Shown piece by piece: positions 1-10,492 of a stretch of DNA of 59,029 bases. The stretch covers positions 1-59,029 of the forward strand of contig JALMLS010000501.1 of NCBI GenBank assembly GCA_038496445.1, given 5' to 3'. Both the position numbers and the translations under genes were made by a program. The stretch is from Trichosphaerium sp. ATCC 40318 (Eukaryota; Discosea; Flabellinia; Trichosidae). How positions within the stretch are numbered: position 1 is the stretch's first letter; every line of letters begins with the position of its first letter. Under the pieces are notes generated by a model. The model was not told the origin of the DNA. It worked only from the letters and a program-made list of their open reading frames with translations, and made no database searches.

Positions 1-1690
1 CCCCCCTTCTACGCCACCAGCACGCCGTCCTACCGCACCCTGGGCCGAGCCGGGGCGATCGCGCAGCGGCGGCTAAGGCAGTTTAGCGCCATCCATTTTC
101 GGCGCGTCCCAATTCGGCTGGTGAGAAGTTACTCACTCCTTAGAGGATGACGACTTCCATGTCCACCTTCCAGCTGTCTAAACTGGAACACCGCCTTCGT
201 TGTCTTGGTTACTGCCTATTCGGGCGCCTTTGCTGCTGCTCGCGTTTAAAACCGTCTCGTCAGTCCTGCTTATCAAGACCGGCCCAATAGGGGTCCACCG
301 TCTCGGTGACCACAGCCATTCGGCCTGTGGTCGGTCGCCTCTTATGTGTTTGATAATAGGTCGATGGCAACTTTGGCCTCCGATACCTCTTTCCAGTGGC
401 TCTACGAGACGAGACCGGCGTCACGGACCCCCTCTATCCTTAGGGATACTTCGAACGGTACCAGCTACGTTGGCAGCTCGTTTGGTCTCTCGCCCCTATA
501 CCCAATGTCCGGCGAGCGATTTGCACGTCAGCAACGCTACGGGCGTCCAGCGGGATTTCTCCCGCCTTCCCCCTTTTCGGGTATAGATCGCTACCTTTCG
601 GGTATCGCCCAACGTACTATCGCCTGCCAAGAGAACAACGCCGGAGATGGCAAAGTGTATCTACTTTGGTGTGACGTGTTTTTAATTACTTGCGTAACAA
701 AAACATGATAATAGCATAGTCGGTTTTTTATGTCGATCTTTGCAAACTTATATAGTGTAATACGTTTGTTTTTATATAAGAAGAACTTGGCCTAGGAGCT
801 TATCCTTGGCTTCATTTCTGTGCGGGTTGGAGGTTTGATCTCACCCTCGCACGCTCGGCGAACTCCTTGATCCGTGTTTCAAGACGGGATACACGGAGGC
901 CATGGCCCAATAAGGGCATAGAGCCTCATTGAGGTTGTGGACGATGAATGACGAGCTTCGTTCCTTTCGGAAGACGTACATTCGGAGGTTTCAGTAATTT
1001 CAGTGAACCAACATCATTTAAAGGTTTAAAAGTGCTTTTTGATGTCCTTTCAACCAAACCCACGTTTTTATGCTTTTCAGCTTGTAGGATGGTGTGGACA
1101 GCACGATTAGCCAGTATGACTTTTTTGTGTTGGTCACCTCTATTACCTTCCCCTCGACGTTTTGTTTCATTATAATCTTCCAGGGCACAAGGCCCCGGTC
1201 GCTTTTCCCTCGCTACAAGAGCGTCTGCCATGTGCAGATTAGGTGCAGGGCACCTACGTACTCCGTGCCATTTGTACCCTTGCCGGCTTCGGGTCTTTTA
1301 ACCCTCTATCGAGGAGTGCTGTTTCAGTCTTCCCTCACGGTACTGGTGCGCTATCGGCCACCTCCCGATACTTAGCCTTGCCGGGTAACCTCCCGGTAAC
1401 TTCGTATGGCACGGCCAAACCATACTACTCCTGGACGATGGGACTCTATTTCCTCGGTTGACAGCGTACGGGGCTCGCACCCTCTACGGCTACGACTCGT
1501 GCGTAATTCCCGTCAACGTCTGGAAGAGCCACCACGCCTTAGCCCACAACTCCGATGCTAGGCTCGGATTCAGGCTTGAGCTTGTCCCCTTTCGCTCGCC
1601 GCTACTCAGGGAGTCCCTTTTGGTTTCCTTTCCTCTGCCCCAATGATATGCTTAACTTAGGCAGGTCGCCAAGTGTAACTCAGGACGCAA
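1..1690 (-). rRNA. 28S (LSU) rRNA, 5' part, cut by the window edge
   Basis: This is the 5' third or so of the large-subunit rRNA, read on the minus strand. The reverse complement near 1625-1660 contains the conserved start region (AAGCATATCA followed by a GGCAGAGGAAAGGAAAC-like stretch), which in other eukaryotes lies close to the 28S 5' end. The plus-strand stretch at about 96-180 (GGCGCGTCCCAATTCGGCTG, then ACTCCTTAGAGGATGACGAC) matches the conserved core about a kilobase into the molecule. AT-rich insertions, for example 655-800, look like expansion segments. The 5' end is set by the part able to pair with the 5.8S 3' end and could be off by about 20 bases. The 3' part lies outside the window. 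Confidence 0.93.
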
Positions 1691-1887
1691 GTTGTGTTTT
1701 TTTAATGCTTTCAGTTCAGTATGTAAACCAACCTTCCCTCTAAAGCTTCGCTTAAGTAAGCTAGGCATGAGTTCTGGAGGAACGTCACTTCCGGCAATTT
1801 ATTAATTAGTTGTGGCAACCACTTTCTTTTTTAGAAGATTAAGTGTGTACACCATACGCAGCACCAAATAAATTTAGTGTTTGTTTT
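1691..1887 (-). other. Internal transcribed spacer 2 (ITS2)
   Basis: About 200 bases between the 28S 5' end and the 5.8S 3' end. It is AT-rich and has no open frame. The borders are inferred only from the flanking rRNAs. Confidence 0.65.
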
Positions 1888-2030
1888 GCTGGCGTCGCTG
1901 AGTCACGCTCCTTTGCCTGTGATTCGTGAGAATACAGAACGCGGCCTGAGGCATTCGGCAATGCCACCTTCAGATGAGAGCGATTCCGGTGGCTGGTTTC
2001 ATAGTGATCCATGGCCTTCTTCGGGGGAGG
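1888..2030 (-). rRNA. 5.8S rRNA, highly divergent
   Basis: On the minus strand this stretch contains TGGATCACT near its 5' end, an AATTC/GTGAATCA-like centre (here GTATTCTCACGAATCA) and a GACTCAGCGACGCC 3' end resembling the usual CTGAGCGTCGC tail that pairs with 28S. The position between 28S and 18S is correct. The usual CGATGAAGAACGCAGC core is barely recognisable, so the ends are approximate and the molecule is unusually diverged. The length, about 143 bases, is a little under the usual 155-160. Confidence 0.65.
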
Positions 2031-2296
2031 TGCCTAACCGTTCACCGACAAGGTTTGGTTTCTTTCGAAAATCTTGACGTTCTTTATAGTCGTGCCACGA
2101 CTGTGTTTTGGTTTGCCAAAATGGCGGTTGTGGAGCTGGCAGATATACAAGATATCACCACAGCAGAGGATGATTGCATCTTTCACTTACCGAGGTAAGA
2201 TTAGATTTACCAAACCAGAGCTGATACTCCAATTTTTTTCTTTTAAACTTGGTTAAAAGTTGGTTTAATTGCTTCTAAGGGTTTAATACCAATAGT
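2031..2296 (-). other. Internal transcribed spacer 1 (ITS1)
   Basis: Spacer between 5.8S and the 18S 3' end. I see no gene in it. The borders are taken from the flanking rRNAs. Confidence 0.6.
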
Positions 2297-4951
2297 ATTG
2301 ATCCTTCAGCAGGTTCACCTACTGAAACCTTGTTACGACTTCATCATCCTTTATGAGCGCAAGTTCGAGCAGGTTCGATAACCGGCAAGCCGGTCGTCCC
2401 CCCTGGTCTCACTCGCACCCACATCGGTCGATGCGACGGGCGGTGTGTACAAGCAACAGGGACAGATTCCAGGTGCGTTGATGACACACCTGTACGAGGC
2501 ATTCCGCGTTCGTGGCTACAGTTACAGCAACCAGTCCCTAAGCACGCATGTGTCTTTTCGGAGAAGCAGCATTGAGCACACTTAACATCCAAATCGACCA
2601 CACGGTGCGCTTTCATGTATTTTTTTATGAACATTGCAGAAACTTACTTCATAATAAAGTTTGCCTTGGTAAAGATATAATCTTCCAAGTCAAAGCATTT
2701 AAGTGAAGAAGAAACCTTATTTGTTAATTTGAAACGATCCACAGCTCTTTCAATGTTTACACTAAGGAACAAAGTCCAAAGATGTAAGTTTTCATCTAAC
2801 AGCGCTTCTCATCTTAACATTAAAGGAATTTAACTTCCTAAAAAGCCTCGACGAGGGGGTTAACTCTTTATATTAAGGTTCAGGACAGACTTTGTTTTTG
2901 AAGGTGGTAGTTTCCGAAGGTGCGTTTAAGTGTAGTCGTATTTAGATAATTAAATCTGAGGTTTAACTCGCTGTCGTGAAGAAGTGTTCTGGCGGTTTCA
3001 GGGCTTGCCCGGATGCCTGTTCGGCCCAGGAACCCGTTGAACTAAGCAGTGTAGGCCGCGTGCGGCCCGGAATATCTGGGGGCATCCCGGATCTGTTATA
3101 GCCGCCGCTTCTTACGACTTTTCGCCGTCAGTCCTGCACAGGGGTCCCGCACGAGGCGGGGGAATCAATGTGACAGTAGCGATCTCGCCCGTTATCGGAA
3201 TAAACCTGACAGATAAGTCCACGAGCCTAAAACGACCATGCACCACCGTTAGCTAACTCGGAAAAGACCCTTCAGTCTGTTCGTCCCCTTAGAGCGTCCG
3301 ATCCCGGTAAGTTGTCGCGCGTTGAGTCAAATTGAGCCGCAGCCTCCAGAGCCTGGTGGTGTTGCTCCGTCAATGCCTTTAAGTTTCAGCCTTGCGACCA
3401 TACTTCCCCCCTGGGCCCGATTACTTCGGTTTCCCGTGGGAACGGGCCCCGAGCCTTGGTTTGCCCGGCGCCCATTCAGTCGGCATCGTTTACTGTGGAG
3501 ACTACACGGGTCTCTAATCCGCTTCGCTCCCTCCACCATCGTTCTAGATCACCGGCCACGCCCTTGCAGAGCGCCTTCGCTTCGGGTAGTTTGGATCAGG
3601 TCAAAAGATTTCACTCCTCGCTGATACCACACTCTCTACCCCGTACGCACCTAGTAATCGTGTGTTCTTTATTAGTGTGAAGACTAACTCAAGTTTTTCC
3701 TCAAAGTACTTTTGTAATTCACAATGTTTTTATTCCCTTAATGAAGAACATGAGTTTTCACTCAGACTTGCATATCAGGATATTGTTCATACTTAGTTAA
3801 AATGAGACTTGAGCGTCGCACTTGGTAAAGTGTTGTTTTTGTTTTTTTAAAGCCCAATTCCAGGATGCTGGTGGGTGGCATAGCGGCCGAAGCCTAAACT
3901 GACCTTGCGTTTGAGCGAAGCCATTTATGCCTGGTCGGGCGATGAAAAAGAGTCGGGGGGTTTATGTCAAGGAGTAAACTCCTATCTAAACCTTGTCCCT
4001 CTCAGCTGTGTCGTTGTTTGGACTGCGAGCGCTTTAACAGCAACAGCAAAAGTATAAGCTTTCGGAGTGGGTGTTACCGCGGGTGCTGGCACCCAACTTG
4101 TCCTCCAATAGTTTCTCAGGGCGACATTCAGTTGCCCCTCATTGCGACGACCGGTTTAAATACCGGCCTCGTTACACTCAGTCGCTGGCTCGATTTGCAA
4201 TCAATGGCCAAGTTACGCGCCTGCTGTTACCCGTAAGTACAGGGGCCGTATCTAATGCCCCTTCTCCGGGAACCGAACCCTAGTTCCCCGTTACCCGTCA
4301 CTGCCGCGGTAGGCCGTTACCCTACCGCCTGGCTGATAGGTCGGCCGCCCTTCCGACTCGTGGAGGGGGAGAACTCTCAACTTTATATCGATATGATCTT
4401 TTTTATGAAGAAGCACATTCAGCGAAGGATCGAGATTTGAACAGTGTTCATTTTTCTTTCACCTAGTTTCACTTATGTAAACTTTAACAATTTTTTTTTA
4501 GAAACATGTCTAGTCAGAGAGAACTCCTCATAACTCCATCGCATGCCCCAACGCCGCTCTTCCCGACGGAGTACGGACGCCGCTTCCTAAGGGGAGGCTG
4601 CTTCCCTTGGCGAACCAAGATGGGATCGGGTGATCGTCCGCTCCTGAGCGTTGGATGCGACCGATGGGTCCTTGCAGCAGAGGGGCCCATCGGCAGCGCT
4701 AGGCGCATTACGTATTAGCCGCAGGTTTCCTTTAATCCCGGTTATCCGCGGGGGAGGCCACGAGTTTTGGTTATAGTGCGTTTAGGAAAACAAGTTCCTG
4801 TGTGCAAAATGACGTGACCATTATTAGTCTTGTCGGGTGGGTTACGACCGTTTTAAGGAGCCGTTTGCGGCTCCGAGGATACCTCTTTGCTGAGCTTGCA
4901 TGGCTTAATCCTTCGAGAAAGCTTATCACTCCTGGCAGGCTCAACCAGGTA
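2297..4951 (-). rRNA. 18S (SSU) rRNA, enlarged (about 2.65 kb)
   Basis: The 5' end is TACCTGGTTGAGCCTGCCAG (reverse complement at 4951) and the 3' end carries GTAACAAGGTTTCAGTAGG followed by GAACCTGCTGAAGGATCA near 2300-2337. The universal GACGGGCGGTGTGTACAA (2432-2449, plus strand) and the AAACTTAAAGGCATTGACGG region (about 3370-3390) are in order. The usual eukaryotic length is about 1.8 kb; the excess sits in AT-rich blocks at roughly 2600-2950, 3670-3860 and 4390-4510 that interrupt a GC-richer core, as expected for expanded variable regions. Two normally invariant sites differ: GAGCC for GATCC in the 5' signature, and GGCATTGACGG for GGAATTGACGG. No group I intron core was evident, although one cannot be excluded in the longest AT-rich block. 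Confidence 0.95.
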
Positions 4952-5151
4952 CCTTTTGCATCAGAGTTTTAAAGCAGACAGCTGCATTTAAAATAATTTC
5001 TCATCAGACCAAAGGTGGTTGAGGTTTTTAGGTGGTTTTTTGAAGAATGAACTTCATAAGAAACCATTCTATCTTTGTTCCTATTCTCTTTCAAGGAGGA
5101 TGTAAGATGAAGGTATTTTTGATGAACATCACAAATACCTGGTGCCGGACA

Positions 5152-5236
5152 ACATCAGCCTTTCTTGTTGGAGAAGAAGCTGATGTGTCTTGGTTATGGT
5201 TTTTATGGCAAGAGATGCTCATAGAGCACATTGCCA
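5152..5236 (-). other. Two strong stem-loops in the presumed 5' ETS
   Basis: The first is ACATCAGC (5152-5159) against GCTGATGT (5179-5186), with an inner TTCTT/AAGAA stem closing a seven-base loop. The second is TGGCAA (5206-5211) against TTGCCA (5231-5236), enclosing TGCTC/GAGCA around a three-base loop. Perfect stems within 300 bases of the 18S 5' end are in keeping with folded pre-rRNA leader. Confidence 0.5.
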
Positions 5237-5390
5237 CAACAGCATAGGGTTGTGTCTTTTTAAAGGACTACTTTTCTTGATGAGTCATGCCTATTTTTTA
5301 CTGAGTAGCCCTTGAGGCATCGTCGGTAATAGCTTGCAACTGCATCATTTTTTATACACTCTTTTTTTTTTTTTTAATTTTTCTTTACTA

Positions 5391-5560
5391 TTCAAGTACT
5401 TGGACTGTGCCTTTCCTTATTAACTCTTCAAGTTGTAGCTATTAGCTACACTTTGCTTTCATTGATGTACTTGGCTTGTGTGCCTTTCCATCAATTTGCC
5501 TTTCACATTTGCTTCAGGCTCACATCTATTATTTACCCAAGTACTTGATACTTGTCTTTC
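5391..5560. repeat. Approximately 72-base tandem repeat, three copies
   Basis: Copies begin at about 5391, 5464 and 5537. Each holds a TACTTG core (AAGTACTTG in two) followed by a TG(T)GCCTTTCC or TTGTCTTTCC box. Spacing is 72-73 bases. They lie just downstream of a T/A-rich stretch and before the hairpin array. Confidence 0.6.
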
Positions 5561-5679
5561 CATTGGGTGTTTTGGATGTGGTTATACAACTTCTGTGGAT
5601 TAATTGGAACACTTTCGATTCCTTTCATCCACCCAAGCATGTGACTTTGCACATACTTAGAGCTGTAGTATTGTTATGA

Positions 5680-6717
5680 CTCGATTAACATTTCTACACC
5701 TTCTTTAGAGAGAGTGTTATAATGTTAGAAGAGAACATGTATTCTTACATAGGCAGTTGTTGCCCACTAAGGGCTCCAGCTTGCTTTTTGTACCATCCAA
5801 GTCAATGTGACTTTGCACATCTTTGGATGCTCATGACTTTACAACTCGATTAGCATTTCTACACTTCAGATGAGTGTTCTAATGCTAGAAGAGAAGTACA
5901 TTTGTTGTCATCATCATAGAGTACTCGATTAGCATTTCTACACTTCAAAATGAGTGTTCTAATGCTAGAAGAGAATCTGTATGTTTTCTTACATAGGCAG
6001 GTTTTTTGCCCACTAAGGGCTTCCACTTGCTTTTGTAACTCCTGGTACTGTGACTTGCACACACACTCTAGGAACTATGTATTTGTAAACCTTTGAAACT
6101 CGATTAGCATTTCTACACCTCTGAATGAGTGTTCTAATGCTAGAAGAGAAACATGGTTTTTACATATATGGGTTAGTTGATGCCCACTAAGGACCTCAAC
6201 TGGACAACTACTAGAGTTGTAACTCTCAAACCCTTTTTGAGTTTTAGTCAATACCTCGATTAACACCTTTCTCAATCTGCTACTATTACAAGTAACAGAG
6301 ATAAGGTGAAAGAAGAGGGGATGACTCGTCTCCATTTTGTATTTGCACAATCGTCATCATTGTAGATGTCGTATTGCATTTACAAACATAGGGTGGTACA
6401 AAGACTCGATTAACATTTCTACGCTCGTTGTGTTTGGCGTTATAATGTTAGAAGAGAGAAGAGCTTCATCAGTTGTGAGTAACTCGATTAACATTTCTAC
6501 GCTCCATTATTACATTGGGCGTTATAATGTTAGAAGATATATAACTTCACATAATGTCACTGATATGAACGAACTCGATTAACATTTCTACGCTCATGTG
6601 TGTTCAAGGCGTTATATAATGTTAGAAGAGAAGAGCTTCTATCAGGTTGGGTTTGATGATGGCAACTCGATTAACATTTCTACGCTCGTTGTGTTCGGCG
6701 TTATAATGTTAGAAGAG
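5680..6717. repeat. Nine-unit array of imperfect hairpins with covarying stems
   Basis: Units lie at about 5680-5733, 5845-5893, 5924-5973, 6099-6148, 6255-6317 (degenerate), 6405-6456, 6483-6536, 6574-6630 and 6666-6717. Each left arm is CTCGATTA(A/G)CATTTCTAC and each right arm ends GTTAGAAGAG or GCTAGAAGAG. The arms pair as 3 + 7 + 4 base pairs split by two symmetric three-by-three internal loops. Units 2-4 carry TAGCATT with AATGCTA where the others carry TAACATT with AATGTTA. Units 6-9 carry ACGC with GCGT where units 1-4 carry ACAC with GTGT. Both are compensatory changes, which supports a selected stem. The array lies upstream of 18S and could be part of the pre-rRNA leader, a separate transcript or a DNA-level spacer element. 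Confidence 0.85.
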
Positions 6718-8030
6718 AAGCACATGGTACCGTTTTGATTAAGGACACACAGCTCTATATTACACGCACACACAATCACGCCCTACTACTCCACTTTGGC
6801 ATCGTCATCGATGGATATACTAGGAAGGCAAAGCTCAAACAGCAAAGCCCCTTTCTATCTCATAAAAAGCTAGAGTAGCCGTAAACAAGTGGGTAGGTTG
6901 GGTTGGTTTTTCATGTGCGCCTACAGATTAATATCGGCTGTGCACCTTGCACTTAGGGCTCATCTCCTAGGTTAAAGAAGACAGCGACCTCTCAGGTTCT
7001 TGCGCTGTTTTTTTTTCGCATCTTTGTTGCGATTAACTGGCGCCGCAAATGTGCTGCACGGTGGGCGAACCCATGCCACCGTGCACTCCCTGTGGGCTTG
7101 TGTTTTGGGGGGGAAGAGGGGAAGGCAATTTCTGGAAAACGAAAAAAAAGAAGGGCTTGTTTTAACCCTTTTTTTTTTTTTTTTGTTTTCTTTCATAATT
7201 TGCCTTCAAACCACACCTCCTTTTGCCAAGGGAAGAGAAGCGACTTTCTAGAGGCGCGCACTACACTTTTTTTTTTGTTGCTCCTTCCGCGCGGTGCGTT
7301 CGCCTCGCGTTTTGCAGTAACTTGCTTTGTGTTGGTGCCCCTGTGTCGTCTTCTCCATTTGCGCCGCTTTAGGCTACACGGTTGTGAGACTCAGCCCCTT
7401 TCCCGAAAATATCGAGTTTTCGCCCCTTTACTACCTTACAACACTCTTATACCGCACTACGTCGCTGCGAGAATGGATACTGTATAAAAAATTGTCAAAA
7501 AAAAACCTACAACCTAGTTAAACAGCGTGGTTGGTGCCAACGGACAGTTTCGCACACGCTTTCCCATTCTTAGGTGCGCCCGCAACGTTTTTAAACGCGT
7601 TGGAGTATAACAGCTTCCGTAAAACAGCTCAATAGAAATTTTTGGAAGAATTTAGCAAATTTTCATTAAAATACAGTACAAGAGATATCCACGTGTCGCT
7701 AGGTCATAAAAATCGCCGTTTAGTACGGTTATGAGTGTTCTTGTACACAACGACTCAGTTAGACTCCCACGAATTTATTTGGTACATAGCCAGTACGTAT
7801 CCACAAAATAACAATTTCGTTTATTGGAACGCTTGTACCTCTACTTTTTTTTATAATTGTTGTTCAGTGGAAGTTTATTGTGGATAGACTTCAATGATTA
7901 TAAAGTATTTATTGTACATACAGCAAGCTATCGCTATGGTGAGACGTGATTATAAAGTTGGTGGTGTTGGTACTGAGCGTGGTGTACGGTGGGTTTTTTT
8001 TTTTTTTTTTTCCGTAATTTTGTTTCGTTG

Positions 8031-10125
8031 TTAAACGAGTTTCTCTGTTTCAGTGCTCATGTCCAAACTGAAATGCCCAGCAGGCCATATTTGAAATCCT
8101 CCTTGTACTTTTGCTGGTCCTCGTTTCTTTTTATGCCAAAATCCCTTAAAGAAAAAGGCGTCTGTTGAAAGCTTACACTCCCCTGAAAAAACTTCGCAAC
8201 TGGCTTGCCCGATGCTATATTTGAGACAACGTAGTTTTAACGTGCGATTGGACGACTAGAAAGTACATAAGGGGTGATGATTTAAAAGAGAAAACTTGTA
8301 ATACTTCCAAAAGAAAATTACGTACCTGCACAACAAATCCTTTGAATAGAAACTTTTTGCTGCTATTAAGTCTATCAATTGATCCAGTACCGACAACATG
8401 AATTAGAGTATTGTCAAGCCTATCAATAGTGAAGCGAAGCTTGTCAAATGAAAGAGCTTCTGATTCTCCTTTGACTTTGTAGAATCCTTCCCATTTACCA
8501 CTTTCAGGAACATCGACGATTGACATCTACATATAATTCCGTTTGGTTAGAAGGAGGGGGGGGTGCTTCGATTATTGTACATTTGATGTAGTTTGACACA
8601 TTGAAAGTGTCAACGTTTTCAAAACTTCTTTGTTTTTTTAAAAATCAGTGCGTGCGTACCAGAGTTGACATGCCACATGTGAGCTCATCTCGTATGTTGC
8701 GAAGTAATGTGTCTATGGAGGTTTTTTCTGGAGCGCCTTTACATGTGGGAAGACCCAGTGCTTTGTATATAATTGCAAAACTAACCAAAAGAAAAACAAT
8801 ATTCATCAGTGCTGCAATCGCCCAGAATTCTACCATAGAAGTTGTGATTGCTTTTGATAGCGGCACCCATTTGATGAATATTGGATTAGCGATTGTTGGA
8901 AATGTGACACCATCATCGAGTACCTAGTTTGGACGTCAATTTCGCTAAATGACGATTTCTTTTTTCTCACAAAAACGACAGTGACAACTTATGTTTGTTA
9001 CTGTAATCAGGTGATCACATACCATGACTCTATTTTTTAGATTGTAGCGCTCAATGTCCTTGTCGCTAAGCCTTAGTCCCTGTCTACCACCTTCTTCCCA
9101 CGTGTCAGTACAAGTGTTTTTAATGTAGAAGCAGTCAGTTATATTTCTTGTGTTACGAATTTCACAAACTACAAAGAAGACGGCGGTTTCCTGGAACAAC
9201 ATGTTAGCACATTTGGAATGAACCAAAAAAAAAAGCTGGAAAATATACGCTGAGTTGGGCTGGTGCGTACTGTGTTGTTGGCCAGTGTAGTACTTGCTAT
9301 ATTTATTGTGATTGGTTTTGCACATACTAGGTCATGTGCTTTACCTTTTGTGAGGTGTACTCCAGTGTAACTAGTCATGTAATTGTAAGGAGACTGAAAC
9401 AAAAAAACGAAAGAAAAATTAAACATCACTAAATCAATGATTGAGATCGTACTATTTCGGATTCGCTAAAACCTTGTGTGGTGGCGTAAATTTGTAACCC
9501 AAAACGTCTCTTGGAATGGATTCCTGAAAGCTACATGTAAGTACAACCTAACACATCATTTTCGAGTACGTACTGGCGAATTAAAGTCTTCAACAGACAC
9601 TTCTGCGACACCTGGCAAAAACGATTTAGCACTTCAGTTTGTTTTTATATTATAGTGTTACCTCGTTGTATGTATTGCCAATAAGTGCCTCCAGCTTGTG
9701 CCATAGCAAAGCCAAGAATGAGCGAGAAAAGAATTGCTACGAAAGGCAAAACAAAGCGTAGTGCGCTCAAAAATCTGTCGTTTGTACGTTCTACAATGTG
9801 AATCAGCGATGTTTGGTTGTTTGTTTTGGTGACAAAAATAATTATAAACATTGCGTACTGGCCGACATCAAGTTCCTAAATGCCTTGAAATACACTACAA
9901 ATAGCGCAAGAGTAGCAACCATTGCTATCATGGCGATGGTAGCCACTAATGCAGAAACAAACTATGTGATAACGTCAAAAAACAGTACGTGCATTCGCTC
10001 AAATCGCGTACGATGGGTTGTGTGCTCGCTAGTACCCATAATCCTGTTGCAATAATATTTGCAGCTATCAACAACAGTAGTGCTTCGCCGTACAGAAGCA
10101 CTTGGCGAAAGATCGAGTCATTCAT
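8031..10125 (-). CDS. Four-helix membrane protein with C-terminal beta-rich domain, unknown function
   Basis: A chain of about ten exons can be read on the minus strand from the ATG at 10125 to the TAA at 8031-8033. There are three hydrophobic segments near the N-terminus (one beginning VLLYGEALLLLIA, one around FVVYFKAFRNL, one around FVAILFSLILGFAMA), a hydrophilic loop with several Asn-X-Thr sites and a WEEGGRQGL segment, then a fourth helix around MNIVFLLVSFAIIY. The last 120 residues read GKWEGFYKVKGE... GTGS... FKGF ... GGFQIWP. This pattern resembles the beta-barrel domain (GxWxGxY ... GTGSD ... GxFxLWP) seen in many fungal and protist proteins; that link is from memory of the pattern. 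Two internal exon borders near 9380-9500 are ambiguous, and an upstream exon cannot be excluded. It diverges from the nuclease gene at 10493. Confidence 0.7.
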
Positions 10126-10492
10126 TGCAAGTACTCTCGTTTTCGGTGTTATTTTACTAAAACAGGAAAATGCACCTAAAAGAGAACCTAGCGCAGTTTT
10201 TATGGGAATGCAACGCTTGGTTATAACGCAGGCTTGGTGTGCTTTCGTGACAATAAATTGGCAGCGCTTAAACACCTAAGGCGACTTGTTAGAAGGACTC
10301 ATTTTAAAAAGCAAATCAAAAACACTCAAGGTAGCGATAGAAGTGAGCGTATACTCGGTTTGTGTAGTTCAAAATTTTTGTAAAATGTCACTAGCTACTC
10401 CAGGCTTATAAAAATGCAAGTACGTACGCTACTGTGGCTAGTTTAAATTATCAAGCGATATTAAATTAACGTCTGGTTTTTTGTGGCTAGAA
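10126..10492. other. Spacer between divergent genes
   Basis: A 367-base AT-rich spacer between the starts of the membrane protein and the repeat nuclease. It must hold both promoters, but I recognise no specific site. Confidence 0.4.

Larger units (their letters stand above)
4952..8030. other. 18S 5' external transcribed spacer and intergenic spacer
   Basis: About 3.1 kb upstream of 18S with no convincing protein frame. It holds, in order, two strong hairpins (5152-5236), a roughly 72-base tandem repeat (5391-5560), a covarying hairpin array (5680-6717), then less structured DNA with long T runs (about 7168-7183 and 7991-8011). No 5S rRNA, tRNA or recognisable polymerase I promoter was found; such promoters are not conserved enough to see by eye. 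The start point of pre-rRNA transcription is unknown, so the ETS/IGS border cannot be set. Confidence 0.6.

Noticed and set aside
200-708. Open frames across the 28S region
   Set aside because: The sequence matches conserved rRNA cores; frames inside rRNA are by chance.
2600-2950. Self-splicing intron in 18S
   Set aside because: The block is AT-rich and breaks the core, but no group I or II core elements were evident and its place fits a known variable region, so expansion is simpler.
5047-5247. 66-codon frame just upstream of 18S
   Set aside because: It spans the two spacer hairpins and has no protein character.
7000-7490. Overlapping frames in the rDNA spacer around a T run
   Set aside because: Composition is driven by T and A runs, the frames overlap on both strands and none has a recognisable domain or splice pattern.
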